A model generated the notes under the pieces. It saw only the letters and a program-made list of their open reading frames with translations. It had not been told where the DNA came from and made no database searches. From Verrucomicrobiaceae bacterium (GTDB lineage Bacteria; Verrucomicrobiota; Verrucomicrobiia; Verrucomicrobiales; Verrucomicrobiaceae): a stretch of 64,000 bases of DNA. Of this stretch, positions 23,233-32,551 are shown in pieces; the first letter of the stretch is position 1; each line of letters begins with the position of its first letter. Both the position numbers and the translations under genes were made by a program. Location of the stretch: NCBI GenBank assembly GCA_027484445.1, contig JAIXSY010000051.1, forward strand, positions 50,606 to 114,605, in the 5' to 3' direction.

Positions 23233-24537
23233 ATGAACCTCCTCCAGAGTCTTGATTACTCCGTGCTCCAGCAGTGCATGCACTGCGGCATGTGCCTGCC
23301 CACTTGCCCGACCTATGTGGAGACACGCAGGGAGCGCAGCAGCCCACGGGGGCGGATTTCCCTCATGCGATCCATTGCCGATGGGGTGCTGCCTCTGGGA
23401 CCCGAGTTTGCGGATGAAATGTATTATTGCCTCGGCTGCCTGGCCTGCCAGACGGCCTGCCCGGCTGGTGTCGATTACGCGCAGCTCTTTGAGACCGCAC
23501 GTGCTGAGGTCGAGCGCAGCGAGGTCGCTCGTCATCCTGAGCGTGATTTTTGGCGCTGGCTTACCCTGAACGTTCTCTTCATGCACCCACGGCTCTTGCG
23601 TTTGGTGGGTTGGGGCTTGCGACTTTGGCAAAAAAGCGGACTCGACCGCTTCCTGCGCCGCTATCGCTTCTTGGGTCTTTTGCCAGCCAAGCTCCGCAAG
23701 CTTGAGCCGCAAACCCCACGCATGGCCGGGGCCTTTTCGGATGCTCTCATCGCTCCGGTTGAGTCGCTAGCAGCTCCCGGTGTTCCTCCACGGCATCGCG
23801 TCGGCCTACTCACAGGTTGCATCCAGGATCTCGCCTTTTCCCAGATCAATCGCGACACGGTGGATGTGCTTTTGGCCAATGGCTGCGAAGTCATCACGCC
23901 ACGCTCGCAGCCCTGCTGCGGTTCCCTTCATGCGCACAATGGCGAGCTAGAATTGGCTCGTGAACTAGCTCGTCGTCAGATCGACAGCTTTGATCTAGAC
24001 GCGCTGGATGCCATCATCACGAATGCTGGGGGCTGCGGATCACATTTGAAGCAGTATGGACATCTCTTGCACCATGACCCGCTCTATGCCGCAAAGGCAC
24101 AGCAATGGGATCGCAAGGTGAAGGACATCCACGAATGGTTAGCCCAGATCGGCATCCGCCCACCACAGCCCATCACGCCGCTCTCGCCTCAGTCAGTGAC
24201 ATACCATGAGAGCTGCCATCTCTGTCATGGGCAAAAAGTCAGCCGCCAGCCACGGCAAGTCTTGCAGGCCGTCCCTGGCTTAAAGCTGCAAGAGCTGCCC
24301 GAGTCGAACTGGTGCTGTGGCAGCGCTGGCATCTACAACATCACGCAACCTGAGCAATCCGCGAAACTGTTGGAGCGGAAAGTCAGACACATTCGCCAAA
24401 CGGGCGCGGCCTGCGTCGCCACCTCGAACCCGGGCTGCCATCTGCAACTCGCCCAGGGGCTGCAAGCCGCAGGCATCGAAGTCACGCAACCGGTCACCCT
24501 ACTGGCCCAGGCTTATCGCGCGGAAAAAGCAAACTGA
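23233..24537 (+). CDS. glcF: Glycolate oxidase iron-sulfur subunit-like protein
   Basis: A 434-residue Fe-S electron-transfer subunit. Two 4Fe-4S ferredoxin motifs lie near the N-terminus (CMHCGMCLPTCP, about residue 15, and CLGCLACQTACP, about 68). Two CCG-type cysteine-rich domains follow (QPCCGSLHAHN with GCGSHLKQYG; YHESCHLCHGQKV with NWCCGSAGIYN and SNPGCHLQL). This is the GlcF layout; in E. coli GlcF works with GlcD and GlcE to oxidise glycolate to glyoxylate. No glcD or glcE is adjacent, so partner subunits must be elsewhere. The ATG at 23233 is fixed by MNLLQSLDYSVLQQC; no Shine-Dalgarno is obvious. Confidence 0.85.
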   Translation: MNLLQSLDYSVLQQCMHCGMCLPTCPTYVETRRERSSPRGRISLMRSIADGVLPLGPEFADEMYYCLGCLACQTACPAGVDYAQLFETARAEVERSEVARHPERDFWRWLTLNVLFMHPRLLRLVGWGLRLWQKSGLDRFLRRYRFLGLLPAKLRKLEPQTPRMAGAFSDALIAPVESLAAPGVPPRHRVGLLTGCIQDLAFSQINRDTVDVLLANGCEVITPRSQPCCGSLHAHNGELELARELARRQIDSFDLDALDAIITNAGGCGSHLKQYGHLLHHDPLYAAKAQQWDRKVKDIHEWLAQIGIRPPQPITPLSPQSVTYHESCHLCHGQKVSRQPRQVLQAVPGLKLQELPESNWCCGSAGIYNITQPEQSAKLLERKVRHIRQTGAACVATSNPGCHLQLAQGLQAAGIEVTQPVTLLAQAYRAEKAN

Positions 24538-24638
24538 ACGAGGCCACTAGTGTTCGTTGCCATGCCCGTGAGCGCGTCCCAACGAAGCCATGCATTTCTC
24601 CTCTTGGCATCCACTCCATCCCGGCGCAGGGAAAGACC

Positions 24639-25760
24639 ATGTCACATCCTTTTCTTCAACTCGGCGTTCCCCACGATTTGACCCGTGGGCTTGAAGAGCT
24701 CGGCATCATCACCCCGACGCCAGTGCAGGAGCAGGTCATCCCCTATCTCATCCAGAACGGAGCTGATCTCATCGCTCAGGCACAAACGGGCACAGGCAAG
24801 ACCGCCGCTTTTGGCTTGCCGCTGCTTCTGAAGATGAATCCGACACTGCGTGAAATTCAGGGTCTCGTGCTTGCCCCCACGCGCGAGTTGGCAAAGCAGA
24901 TCGGCAAGCAGCTCTTTCGCTACACCAAATACAGCGAAAACAAAATCTTCGTCGAGGTGGCATGTGGTGGTGACAAGATCGACATGCAGATGGAGCGGCT
25001 CCGCCGACCCACGCACATCCTCGTCGCCACGCCGGGCCGTTTGACTGAGCTGCTCGAAAAAGACGCTCTCACGCTGGAATTCGTGCGCTATGCCGTTCTC
25101 GACGAGGCGGATGAAATGCTCAGCATGGGCTTCAAGAAGCACATTGTCGAGATCCTCAAGATTGCCGCCATGCGCCGCAGCACCTGGCTCTTCTCCGCCA
25201 CCTTTCCCGAGGCGGTGGGTGATCTCATCAAAGGCTGCATGTCCGCCAGTGCGCACCGCATCCAGATCGACACCGAGCAAATCGTGAACCGAGACATCGA
25301 CCATCGCTACACGCTCTGCGCTCGCGATGAAAAGACTGCCTTCATCACGAACTTCCTCAAGCGCCGCCGTGAAGAGCGCGGCCTCATCTTCTGCCGCACG
25401 AAATACGGCGCTATCCGCCTCGGTGAGGAACTGCGTAATGCCGGTCTCCATGTTGAGGTTCTCCAGGGCGACCTCGCCCAGCGCGACCGCGACAAGGTCA
25501 TGCGTGCCTTTAAAAAAGAGCGTGTTCCTATTCTCATCGCCACCGATGTGGCCGCGCGTGGCATCGACGTCGCTGGGCTAAGCTTCGTCATTCATCACCA
25601 GCTTCCCGACCAGCTCGAATACTACACCCATCGCAGCGGACGGACTGCCCGCGCGGGGAACAAGGGCATGTCGCTAGCTCTCATTGAGCCCCAGGAAAAG
25701 CCACTCCTGAATACCCTCGCCCAAAAACTCCGCGTCGAGTTCAAAGAGTGGCGGCGATAG
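24639..25760 (+). CDS. DEAD-box ATP-dependent RNA helicase
   Basis: A 373-residue minimal helicase core. Motifs in order: Q-motif (GIITPTPVQEQVIP), I (AQTGTGKT), Ia (PTRELA), Ib (TPGR), II (DEAD), III (SAT), IV (LIFCRTK), V (ATDVAARGID) and VI (HRSGRTARAG). There is no C-terminal RNA-binding tail, so substrate choice probably depends on partners. AGGGAAAG precedes the ATG as a plausible ribosome site. It is convergent with the beta-helix gene, six bases apart. Confidence 0.95.
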   Translation: MSHPFLQLGVPHDLTRGLEELGIITPTPVQEQVIPYLIQNGADLIAQAQTGTGKTAAFGLPLLLKMNPTLREIQGLVLAPTRELAKQIGKQLFRYTKYSENKIFVEVACGGDKIDMQMERLRRPTHILVATPGRLTELLEKDALTLEFVRYAVLDEADEMLSMGFKKHIVEILKIAAMRRSTWLFSATFPEAVGDLIKGCMSASAHRIQIDTEQIVNRDIDHRYTLCARDEKTAFITNFLKRRREERGLIFCRTKYGAIRLGEELRNAGLHVEVLQGDLAQRDRDKVMRAFKKERVPILIATDVAARGIDVAGLSFVIHHQLPDQLEYYTHRSGRTARAGNKGMSLALIEPQEKPLLNTLAQKLRVEFKEWRR

Positions 25761-25766
25761 TGCTGG

Positions 25767-27056
25767 TCAGGGTTTCATCTCTCGATTGCAAACGCCTCGT
25801 GTTCCAGAGGGGAAGAGGTTATTGCTGAAATGTAGGTTTTGAGGGCCACTGGGTTCTGTCGAGATGATGACATCATAGATGTAGCGTGGCGGACTGGGGT
25901 TTTGGATGAGATTGCCCTGGATCAAAACATCTTTCAGGGGTGGGTCATCGGCATCCTGGCCTGCGTCGAATTTAAAGGGCGAACGCTCAGGGCCCCACAT
26001 CCAATGAGCCTCGCCATGGCCGAAATCAGAGATGATGTTGTTCGCGATGATCGATCCACCGTCAGAATTATCCGGCTTCTCAGCGGTCTTCGCATGAGAC
26101 GCAGCTCCAGGCATTAGCCCAATGGCCCAAAGATCATTGCGAGAAAACTGATTCTCTGTGATCAGGACATTACGGCTACCGTGCATCGCCTTCATGCCGA
26201 TGTGGGCGTGGTTGATGACGTTGTTTGAGACGATGACTTGGTCGCAGTGCAGATCAATGCCCTGCGCTGCATTTTCAATGGAGTTGCCCAAGATCCGCGT
26301 GAATCGGCTCACCTCTGGTGCTGTCACCTGAATGGCGCTGCCTTGACGCCAATTGTCGGTGTAACCTGCATCCCAAGCTTGCTGGCTGAGGTGTGGGCCT
26401 TTCTCAGGATTTTTCTTCACAAATTGCCCAAGCTTGTGACGATCTCTCATCTCTTTGGATGGAGAAAACACCGTTTCGAGGATTCGATTGCCCTCGATCA
26501 AGCTATCCGTGCAGTAGCGGAGCATGATGCCCGTGCCATCAGTGCAGCGAAAGGCATAACCTGAGATGTTGCCTCGGGTCCGATCATCGACCGCCACGCC
26601 CATGTAATCACGCACCAAGCAGCGACTGATGCGCGTGCCATGGGAATCCGTGACCAAGATCGCTCCTGATTTGGTGCGGTTGTTGATCAACTTGACGTTC
26701 TCAATCACGAGGTCGCTGCATTTTTGAGCGATGATGCCCTCCTTTCCGATTTCTATTTTCCCTTCTGGCCGTGTCAGCGTCAGATCACGAATCTCAATGC
26801 CCTTGGCATTCTCGATCTCAAGAATAGGCTGGTTCTGGTTTTGCTGGAGGATACGCCCTGGGCCAAAAAGCCCGCTGCGTTCGCCACGGATGCGAATCTT
26901 CTCGGTGATCGGATAATCACCCGCTGGAACAAAGATCATGCGATTGGGATTGGCCTCCAACGCTGCCTGAATCGACGGGTATGCGGTAACGGAGAGTTCA
27001 GCCGCAGAGGCATGGGTCATCAAGAAGAGAGCCAGCAGAGGACGCATGGATAACAT
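25767..27056 (-). CDS. Secreted right-handed beta-helix protein (pectate-lyase-like fold)
   Basis: A 429-residue exported protein. After a signal peptide (MLSMRPLLALFLMTHASAAE) comes a pectin-lyase-fold opening (SIQAALEANPNRMIFVPAGDYPITEKIRI) and then repeated short strands such as IEIRDLTLTRPEG, LVIENVKLINNRTKSGAI, RISRCLVRDYMGV, VIVSNNVINHAHIGM and VLITENQFSRND, typical of parallel beta-helix rungs. It may bind or degrade a polysaccharide; no catalytic residues are clear enough to name a reaction. It lies 70 bases behind the acetylesterase gene on the same strand and may be co-transcribed. Confidence 0.85.
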   Translation of the reverse strand: MLSMRPLLALFLMTHASAAELSVTAYPSIQAALEANPNRMIFVPAGDYPITEKIRIRGERSGLFGPGRILQQNQNQPILEIENAKGIEIRDLTLTRPEGKIEIGKEGIIAQKCSDLVIENVKLINNRTKSGAILVTDSHGTRISRCLVRDYMGVAVDDRTRGNISGYAFRCTDGTGIMLRYCTDSLIEGNRILETVFSPSKEMRDRHKLGQFVKKNPEKGPHLSQQAWDAGYTDNWRQGSAIQVTAPEVSRFTRILGNSIENAAQGIDLHCDQVIVSNNVINHAHIGMKAMHGSRNVLITENQFSRNDLWAIGLMPGAASHAKTAEKPDNSDGGSIIANNIISDFGHGEAHWMWGPERSPFKFDAGQDADDPPLKDVLIQGNLIQNPSPPRYIYDVIISTEPSGPQNLHFSNNLFPSGTRGVCNREMKP

Positions 27057-27126
27057 AGGCTTTTGAGCTTTTTGTTGAGATGGAGCTGAAGCAGCGAAGC
27101 ACAGGCTAACAAGCCAATGCGGCATC

Positions 27127-28842
27127 TCACTTCTTCGGTGCTGTCATCTTGTATTTCTCCATCAATGGCTGGAGCTTCTTTTGCAGCTCACGGTATTCAG
27201 CGCTTTTTTTGTCGTGCTTGTTCCGCTCTGCTGCGAGAGCTTTGATTTCATCCGCGAGCGCCCTGCGCTGGGTCGCAGATGCATCGACCTTCATTTCCAC
27301 ATCGTCCCAAGCATCCGTGCGGAAGACAGAAGCAGGCAGGCCGTCACTGTTCACCAAGTTTGCGCCTTCGGGATTCGCGGCCCAAGCGTAGCGAACGGCC
27401 ACGGGTTGCTTCACCTCGTAGCTACTCACGATCACAGCATCCTTACCGTCGATCTTCGCATCCGCCCACTTCCACTTTTGGTCAGCTCCAGCGATCTCAA
27501 AACGCTTCAACGCGCCGCCATCGCGAGATTTTAGACCTTCACCGGCCTGATCGAAGCTCACACGGACCGCGCCATCCGTCACCACGCTCGTTCGGAAAAG
27601 CGGTCCACTGTAGATGAGCTTCTTGCCGTAGTCCTTGGCCAGCGCCCAGCGTGCGAGACGCTCGCCGGGGTCTTTTTTGTTCTTTGGATGGATGTCATTC
27701 GCCTCGCCGACGTCATTGATGATGGCCATGCCCGTCTTCGGTGTGCTGCTTAGCACCAGGCGCATGCGATCTTGCGTGAGAGCCCAGGAGTCCGGCGTGC
27801 CCGGCTCCGTCGAAGGCGCGTGGAAGCTGGCGAGCTGCACGTAGTAAAACGAGAACTCATCGCCCCAGCGCTTGCGCCAGTCATTGATCATCAGTGGTAA
27901 CGTTTGGTCATACGGCACCGCGCCAGGTCTCGCATTGCCCTCGCCCTGATACCAGATGGCGCCACGCATCGTGTAACCGACAAACGGATGAATCATCGCC
28001 GCGTAAAGCACGCCTGGCCGGCCCTCGGTGAGCAAAGGGCGCTTCGGTGCATCTGGCTTTTTTGGCAGCCGTTTACGATCCACGTCCGCTTTGCCCTTCG
28101 CCGCGGCCATCGTGGCGTTCCATTGGGCAAGCTTCGTCTCGTAAGCCGCCTCTGCTTTCGCCTGATCGTAGGTCGATTCATCCTTCAGCATCGCATCGAC
28201 GAGTGCTTTCGTGCCCGGCAGTGTCTTTAGCGCCTCGCGACTCGTGAAAGTTTCGATTGGCTTGCCGCCCCAGGCCGATTTGATCACGCCGACCGGCACG
28301 CCAAGCTCCAGATGCAGCTTCCGTGCGAAGAAAAACGCCACCGCCGAATCATCCGCCACCGTCTCCGGCGTTGCCGCCTTCCACGAACCTTCGATGTCTT
28401 CCTGATTTTTTTCGGATGTCACCAGCGGCGCATTGAACATGCGCAGTGCCGGATGATTCGACTCCGCGATGAGCCCCGCATACTCCGGCGAGCGATTCAT
28501 GGTGTAAGCCATATTCGATTGCCCGGACGCGAACCACACCTCCCCCACCAGCACATCCTGAATCTCGATTTTATCCGTGCCCGCGGAGATTGTCAGCCCT
28601 GCGCCCTTTGCATCCGCCGCACCCGTGTCCATCTGCACCCGCCAGTTGCCATTAGCCGCAGCCTTGGCTGTAACCGACTTTCCTTTGAAAGAAACCGTCA
28701 CCTCCGTGCCCGCATCCGCCTTACCCCAGATCGCTGCGGCACGCTCACGCTGGAGAATCATGTGATCCGAGAAAAAATGGGGCACCTTCAGCTCTGCGAG
28801 CAGCAGCGATGGGGTGAAGAGAAGCAGGGCAAGTCGTTTCAT
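27127..28842 (-). CDS. Secreted sialate O-acetylesterase-like SGNH hydrolase
   Basis: A 571-residue exported esterase, expected to remove O-acetyl groups from sialic acid or other glycans. The signal peptide (MKRLALLLFTPSLLLA) is followed by an Ig-like region (VPHFFSDHMILQRERAAAIW), then the SGNH/GDSL block GEVWFASGQSNMAYTMNRSP with the nucleophile Ser in GQSNM, and VPVGVIKSAWGGKPIE and GAIWYQGEGNA further on. A GGAA sequence precedes the ATG at 28842. A charged C-terminal tail (ALADEIKALAAERNKHDKKS) looks like a coiled coil. It is downstream of the FAD oxidoreductase by 67 bases. Confidence 0.9.
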   Translation of the reverse strand: MKRLALLLFTPSLLLAELKVPHFFSDHMILQRERAAAIWGKADAGTEVTVSFKGKSVTAKAAANGNWRVQMDTGAADAKGAGLTISAGTDKIEIQDVLVGEVWFASGQSNMAYTMNRSPEYAGLIAESNHPALRMFNAPLVTSEKNQEDIEGSWKAATPETVADDSAVAFFFARKLHLELGVPVGVIKSAWGGKPIETFTSREALKTLPGTKALVDAMLKDESTYDQAKAEAAYETKLAQWNATMAAAKGKADVDRKRLPKKPDAPKRPLLTEGRPGVLYAAMIHPFVGYTMRGAIWYQGEGNARPGAVPYDQTLPLMINDWRKRWGDEFSFYYVQLASFHAPSTEPGTPDSWALTQDRMRLVLSSTPKTGMAIINDVGEANDIHPKNKKDPGERLARWALAKDYGKKLIYSGPLFRTSVVTDGAVRVSFDQAGEGLKSRDGGALKRFEIAGADQKWKWADAKIDGKDAVIVSSYEVKQPVAVRYAWAANPEGANLVNSDGLPASVFRTDAWDDVEMKVDASATQRRALADEIKALAAERNKHDKKSAEYRELQKKLQPLMEKYKMTAPKK

Positions 28843-28909
28843 AGTCAGTTCCTGCCATTCCAACGAAACGCGATGGCTCTTGTTGCGGAACTTTCCAGCT
28901 GCTCTCGCT

Positions 28910-29977
28910 TCACAGGTTCGCTTGCAGGTCCAGCTCATCTTCGATGGGCTGGCCCAGAAGCAGATGTTCGATCAGATGACGCGATAGCCAAGGCGCGCGG
29001 AGCACACCTTTGGAACCCAGCCCATTGAAGAAGCCGATGTTCGTTAATGATGGATGAAAGCCTAACAAAGCATGACGACGATGAAGAATGGGTCTGACTC
29101 CTGTCTGAGAGCCAAGCACTTCGTAGCGTTGTTTGAACAGGCGCTTTAGCTTTTCTTCCAGAGTGGGTATCGCCTCAGCAGAAGGAGTGGAGGGATCGCT
29201 AAAATCGAGATCGTAAGTGGGCCCCACACGCAGCTGGCCTGGCCGCACCGGCAGCATCCAGCAGCCGCGATTGAGGATGCGCTGCTCTCCCCCTGTGTTG
29301 GCGCTGATGCTCAGCACAGTTCCCTGCGCGGATTTGAATGGCACCCAGTCGAACCATGGATGGCGCGCCGCTTCCCAGCCGATGCAAAAGACGGCATGAG
29401 AGAACCTGTGATTTTGCCAGCAGATCTCAGATCGCGTTTGTTGGATAGCTTCGGGTGTGACTTCGCCCGTTTGCCACTGCGCTTGCTTCTCGAAAAACGT
29501 TCGCGTGGTTTCGAGAAAGGCAGCGGTATCGAGCCAGCCGGACTGGGTCATTTCAAAACCGCCAAACGGTGCCGAAAAGTAGTTCGCATCGACCGCTAGA
29601 TCGCCTTCAGGTTTGAGGTAGGGGAGGATCTCTTCCTGGGCAGTTCGCCTTTGCCATAGCTGAGCGGCCTTTGCATCACGCAGCAGACGCACGATGGGCA
29701 CCTCATGATAAAAGCGCGTTTGCAGTTCACGTTCGATGCTACGGTAAAAGTCGATGGCTTCCGGGTAGAGCACCGGATAGCGCCAGCTCAGGTTGAGCCT
29801 CATGCCAGTGATGGGCGTCACAAGACCTGCGGCGACTTTGGAAGAGGTGCTGGCATCGTCTCGATCTACCACTAGAAAATCAAGGCCACGACGCCACGCC
29901 TGCCAGGCCAAGCAGGTGCCTGCTAAGCCGCCGCCGATGATCAGCAAACGCGGAGGTGCAGGAAAGGGCGAAGACAT
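28910..29977 (-). CDS. FAD-dependent oxidoreductase (DAO superfamily)
   Basis: A 355-residue flavoprotein of the glycine/D-amino-acid oxidase fold. The dinucleotide-binding motif RLLIIGGGLAGTCLAWQAWRR sits at residues 10-30 (shown split: IIGGGLAG then TCLAWQ). The C-terminal FAD block includes VRPGQLRVGPTYDLDF, TGVRPILHRRHALLGF and FFNGLGSKGVLRAPWLSRHL, a pattern also seen in the C-terminal half of MnmC. There is no methyltransferase domain, so a bifunctional MnmC is excluded. The substrate is unknown. It is divergent from the ABC transporter gene. Confidence 0.85.
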   Translation of the reverse strand: MSSPFPAPPRLLIIGGGLAGTCLAWQAWRRGLDFLVVDRDDASTSSKVAAGLVTPITGMRLNLSWRYPVLYPEAIDFYRSIERELQTRFYHEVPIVRLLRDAKAAQLWQRRTAQEEILPYLKPEGDLAVDANYFSAPFGGFEMTQSGWLDTAAFLETTRTFFEKQAQWQTGEVTPEAIQQTRSEICWQNHRFSHAVFCIGWEAARHPWFDWVPFKSAQGTVLSISANTGGEQRILNRGCWMLPVRPGQLRVGPTYDLDFSDPSTPSAEAIPTLEEKLKRLFKQRYEVLGSQTGVRPILHRRHALLGFHPSLTNIGFFNGLGSKGVLRAPWLSRHLIEHLLLGQPIEDELDLQANL

Positions 29978-30083
29978 GAGGGGGAAGAAACCGGGAAAGC
30001 CTTCCCTAAATCGCGTTCACTGACTGGCAAGTGGGTAGCTTCCTGCTTGCCAGGCACGATCCTTTCTGGCCTATGCAAGCTTC

Positions 30084-31832
30084 ATGTTGGAAGCGCAGAA
30101 AATTTCCCTGGAAATGGATCCACCTCCTGGATCTGAACTCGATGTCCTCCGCCTGCTGGATGAGGTCAGCTTTTCCGTGCCGAATGGACACTTGGTGGCG
30201 ATTGTCGGACCCTCGGGTTGTGGCAAAAGCACGCTGCTCAAGGTGATCGCAGGTATCGTGGAGCAGACTTCGGGTGATTTGAGATGGGAAGGTCGTGACC
30301 TCAAGGAAGAGGAAGATTTGCATCCTGGTGAGCTCGGCTATGTGCCGCAGTTCAGTCTCGCTCATGATTTGCTGACAGTGGAAGAATGCGTGGCTGACAG
30401 CATGGCCTTGCGCACTCAACTGCCTGGCACGGAAGACTTCGAGCCCAAGCTCGATAAGATTTTGGCCATCACGGGGCTGACGGAGCTGGCAGATCGTCGG
30501 GTCAAAGTGCTGTCCGGTGGACAAAAGCGCCGTTTAGGGTTGGCTCTGGAATTGGTGACCAATCCGTGCTTGCTGTTATGCGATGAGGTCACCAGTGGTC
30601 TAGACCCGAAGTCCGAGCGTGAGATCACCGAGCTACTGCGCCTGCTGTCTCGGGAAAATCCACGTCGGGTGGTGATCAATGTGACGCACAGTCTGGCCAG
30701 CTTGCAGGCCTTCGATAGTGTGTTGGTGATGCTGCAAGGGCGGTTGGTTTTTCATGGGCCTCCGGACATGCTGACGCATTACTTCACTGTGGATCATCCA
30801 GAAGAGGTTTACCTGCGTCTCTCGCAGCGAGACCCTCTGGCTTGGCATGAATCTTGGTTAAAAAAGCGTCAGCATTATGAGGCGATGCTGATCAAGCCTG
30901 AGCCGGAAAAACTGACCTCTCGTGAAGTCGCCGCGCCTGACGATCCCGAGCACGAAGCTGCGGCCCCAGAAGAATTGCCCAGCATGATGAGTCAGGTCTT
31001 CACCTTGCTGCATCGACGTTGGACCATTTTTCGTCGGGATTCTGGGCAGGTCTGGCTGCATCTAGCCATGCTTTTGGGCTTTCCCCTGCTTGTTGTGATC
31101 TTCGCACTGAATGGCATCAAGCCGCTGCGTCAGCTCAGTCTCCGGCAGGAATCAAACATCCTGCAAGAATTGACGCAAGCCACGCAGCATTTTGTCGAGC
31201 AGTTGAATGCGGGTGGTCTGGTCAGTGGGCTGGTCATGCTGCAGGTCGTTTTGGTCACGCTCATGGCCAGCAACAATGCCGCACGAGAGATTGCTGGAGA
31301 GCGCCAGATCTTGGAGCGTGAAAAGCTAGGGGGACTGAGCATTAGCGCTTATGTCCTGAGCAAGGTTCTTTTCCTCGGAGTCTTTGTTTTGGCTCAAAGC
31401 ATCTGGATGGGCATCTTTGTCGATATGATCACCGGAGGATTGCCAGGAGACCTGATCATCAAACTTGTCCTGTTGGTCTTGGTTTCTGCGGCAATGACCA
31501 GTGTCTGTCTAGGCATCAGCGCCATGTGTCGCACGCCGGAAAAGGCCACCATCCTCAGCATCTACTTGGTGGGCTTTCAGTTGCCACTTTCCGGTGCAGT
31601 GCTGAGCCTGCCTGATTGGATCGAAGGCGCGGTGAATCCCTTCATCGCCGCGTTTTGGGCATGGTCCGGCAGTCTGCGCAGCATGAGTGACACTGCATTT
31701 TACGAGGCAGTGAAAAAGGTCACTGAAACCAGTCTGGTCACTCCTGAGATGGCCGCTTTTGCATTGCTCGCTCATGGCCTGATCGGGCTCACCATGGCGT
31801 ATGTTGGTAGCAAAGCTAGCCACTGGGACTGA
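30084..31832 (+). CDS. ABC transporter with fused ATPase and ABC-2 permease (ABCG-like)
   Basis: A 582-residue half transporter with the ABCG order, ATPase first and permease second. The nucleotide-binding domain has Walker A (GPSGCGKSTLLK), signature (VLSGGQKRRLGLAL), Walker B (LLLCDEVTSGLD) and the H-loop His (INVTHS). A charged linker (about residues 270-305) leads to the permease with about six membrane segments, starting WLHLAMLLGFPLLVVIFALN and ending FALLAHGLIGLTMAYVGS. It would dimerise. The direction is likely export; the substrate is unknown. Confidence 0.92.
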   Translation: MLEAQKISLEMDPPPGSELDVLRLLDEVSFSVPNGHLVAIVGPSGCGKSTLLKVIAGIVEQTSGDLRWEGRDLKEEEDLHPGELGYVPQFSLAHDLLTVEECVADSMALRTQLPGTEDFEPKLDKILAITGLTELADRRVKVLSGGQKRRLGLALELVTNPCLLLCDEVTSGLDPKSEREITELLRLLSRENPRRVVINVTHSLASLQAFDSVLVMLQGRLVFHGPPDMLTHYFTVDHPEEVYLRLSQRDPLAWHESWLKKRQHYEAMLIKPEPEKLTSREVAAPDDPEHEAAAPEELPSMMSQVFTLLHRRWTIFRRDSGQVWLHLAMLLGFPLLVVIFALNGIKPLRQLSLRQESNILQELTQATQHFVEQLNAGGLVSGLVMLQVVLVTLMASNNAAREIAGERQILEREKLGGLSISAYVLSKVLFLGVFVLAQSIWMGIFVDMITGGLPGDLIIKLVLLVLVSAAMTSVCLGISAMCRTPEKATILSIYLVGFQLPLSGAVLSLPDWIEGAVNPFIAAFWAWSGSLRSMSDTAFYEAVKKVTETSLVTPEMAAFALLAHGLIGLTMAYVGSKASHWD

Positions 31833-31982
31833 GTTGAACTTTGAAGCAGCGTGCATCTGCGAAATTTGATGACGAAAACGCATCCACTCTGGAGTTGCAT
31901 AGGCGCAGCCAAGGTCGATGCCTTGCAGCATGTTCACTCCCGTTCGCTTTTGCTTGGCAACTCCAGCCTCTAATCGGCGGCG

Positions 31983-32474
31983 TTGGCTTTCAGCAAGTCT
32001 TTCAGCTCTGCTCATGGGCCAGTCAGCTTTCTGCCTGCAGCCTTGCCCACGGGGTGGCGTGTCTATCGCGGAAATTTTTTCTCCATCGGTGTGCCACCTG
32101 GCTTTGAAGTACAGCCCCAAGGTTATCCTGGCAGTGGCGGTAAGTTTGATGAACTCAGCCTTTGGAATCCAGCTCTGCAGGTGCAATTCAGCGTCTATTC
32201 GCCCCAGTGGAATGGAGAAGCCATCTTCATGGAAGTGGCGCGTGTGGAAGTGCTGAAGTCACGCCAAGAAAAAACGACAGGTGGAGTTCGTGAGATTCAG
32301 CTCGAGATCGCAGCGCAGGATCGCAGTTACCTTCGCTTTGTGGTCTCTCGCACAAAGCTAAACGAGAACACGAACACGACCTTTGGCATCCGCATTCCCC
32401 ACATGAAGGTCTATGAACAGATCAAACCCACCTACGTGAAGTGGAAAGCGAGCCTGGAACAATTTGCTGACTGA
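31983..32474 (+). CDS. Unknown protein beside the btub locus, start uncertain (possible frameshift)
   Basis: A 163-codon frame opening at TTG 31983, convergent with bklc. The body (PTGWRVYRGNFFSIGVPPGF, then ALQVQFSVYSPQWNGEAIFM, RSYLRFVVSRTK, THMKVYEQIKPTY-like end) is a plausible beta-rich domain, possibly PsbP-like or a secreted fold, but I do not recognise a family. This frame has no signal peptide. The frame one base over (ATG 31918) encodes NRRRWLSASLSALLMGQSAFC, a good signal peptide that runs into the body if one base is lost near 32030-32045. I therefore suspect a frameshift or a sequence error at the 5' end. Confidence 0.55.
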   Translation: MAFSKSFSSAHGPVSFLPAALPTGWRVYRGNFFSIGVPPGFEVQPQGYPGSGGKFDELSLWNPALQVQFSVYSPQWNGEAIFMEVARVEVLKSRQEKTTGGVREIQLEIAAQDRSYLRFVVSRTKLNENTNTTFGIRIPHMKVYEQIKPTYVKWKASLEQFAD

Positions 32475-32511
32475 AGTTTTGCCCAAGCGATAGGGCGGGG
32501 CGAGGGAGCAT

Positions 32512-32543
32512 GCCCAGGTGTCGTGAAATCGACCGCACTGGGC
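32512..32543 (-). terminator. Possible terminator downstream of bklc
   Basis: An imperfect stem (GCCCAGGTG / CACTGGGC with one bulge) with a 15-base loop lies 9 bases past the bklc stop on the minus strand. The loop is long and there is no T-run, so it is only a candidate for the btub operon end. Confidence 0.35.
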
Positions 32544-32551
32544 TTCGGGAT

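Noticed and set aside
31509..32186. Minus-strand frame (about 225 codons) across the ABC transporter end and the unknown gene
   Set aside because: No domain, overlaps two plus-strand frames with better features, and its translation looks random.
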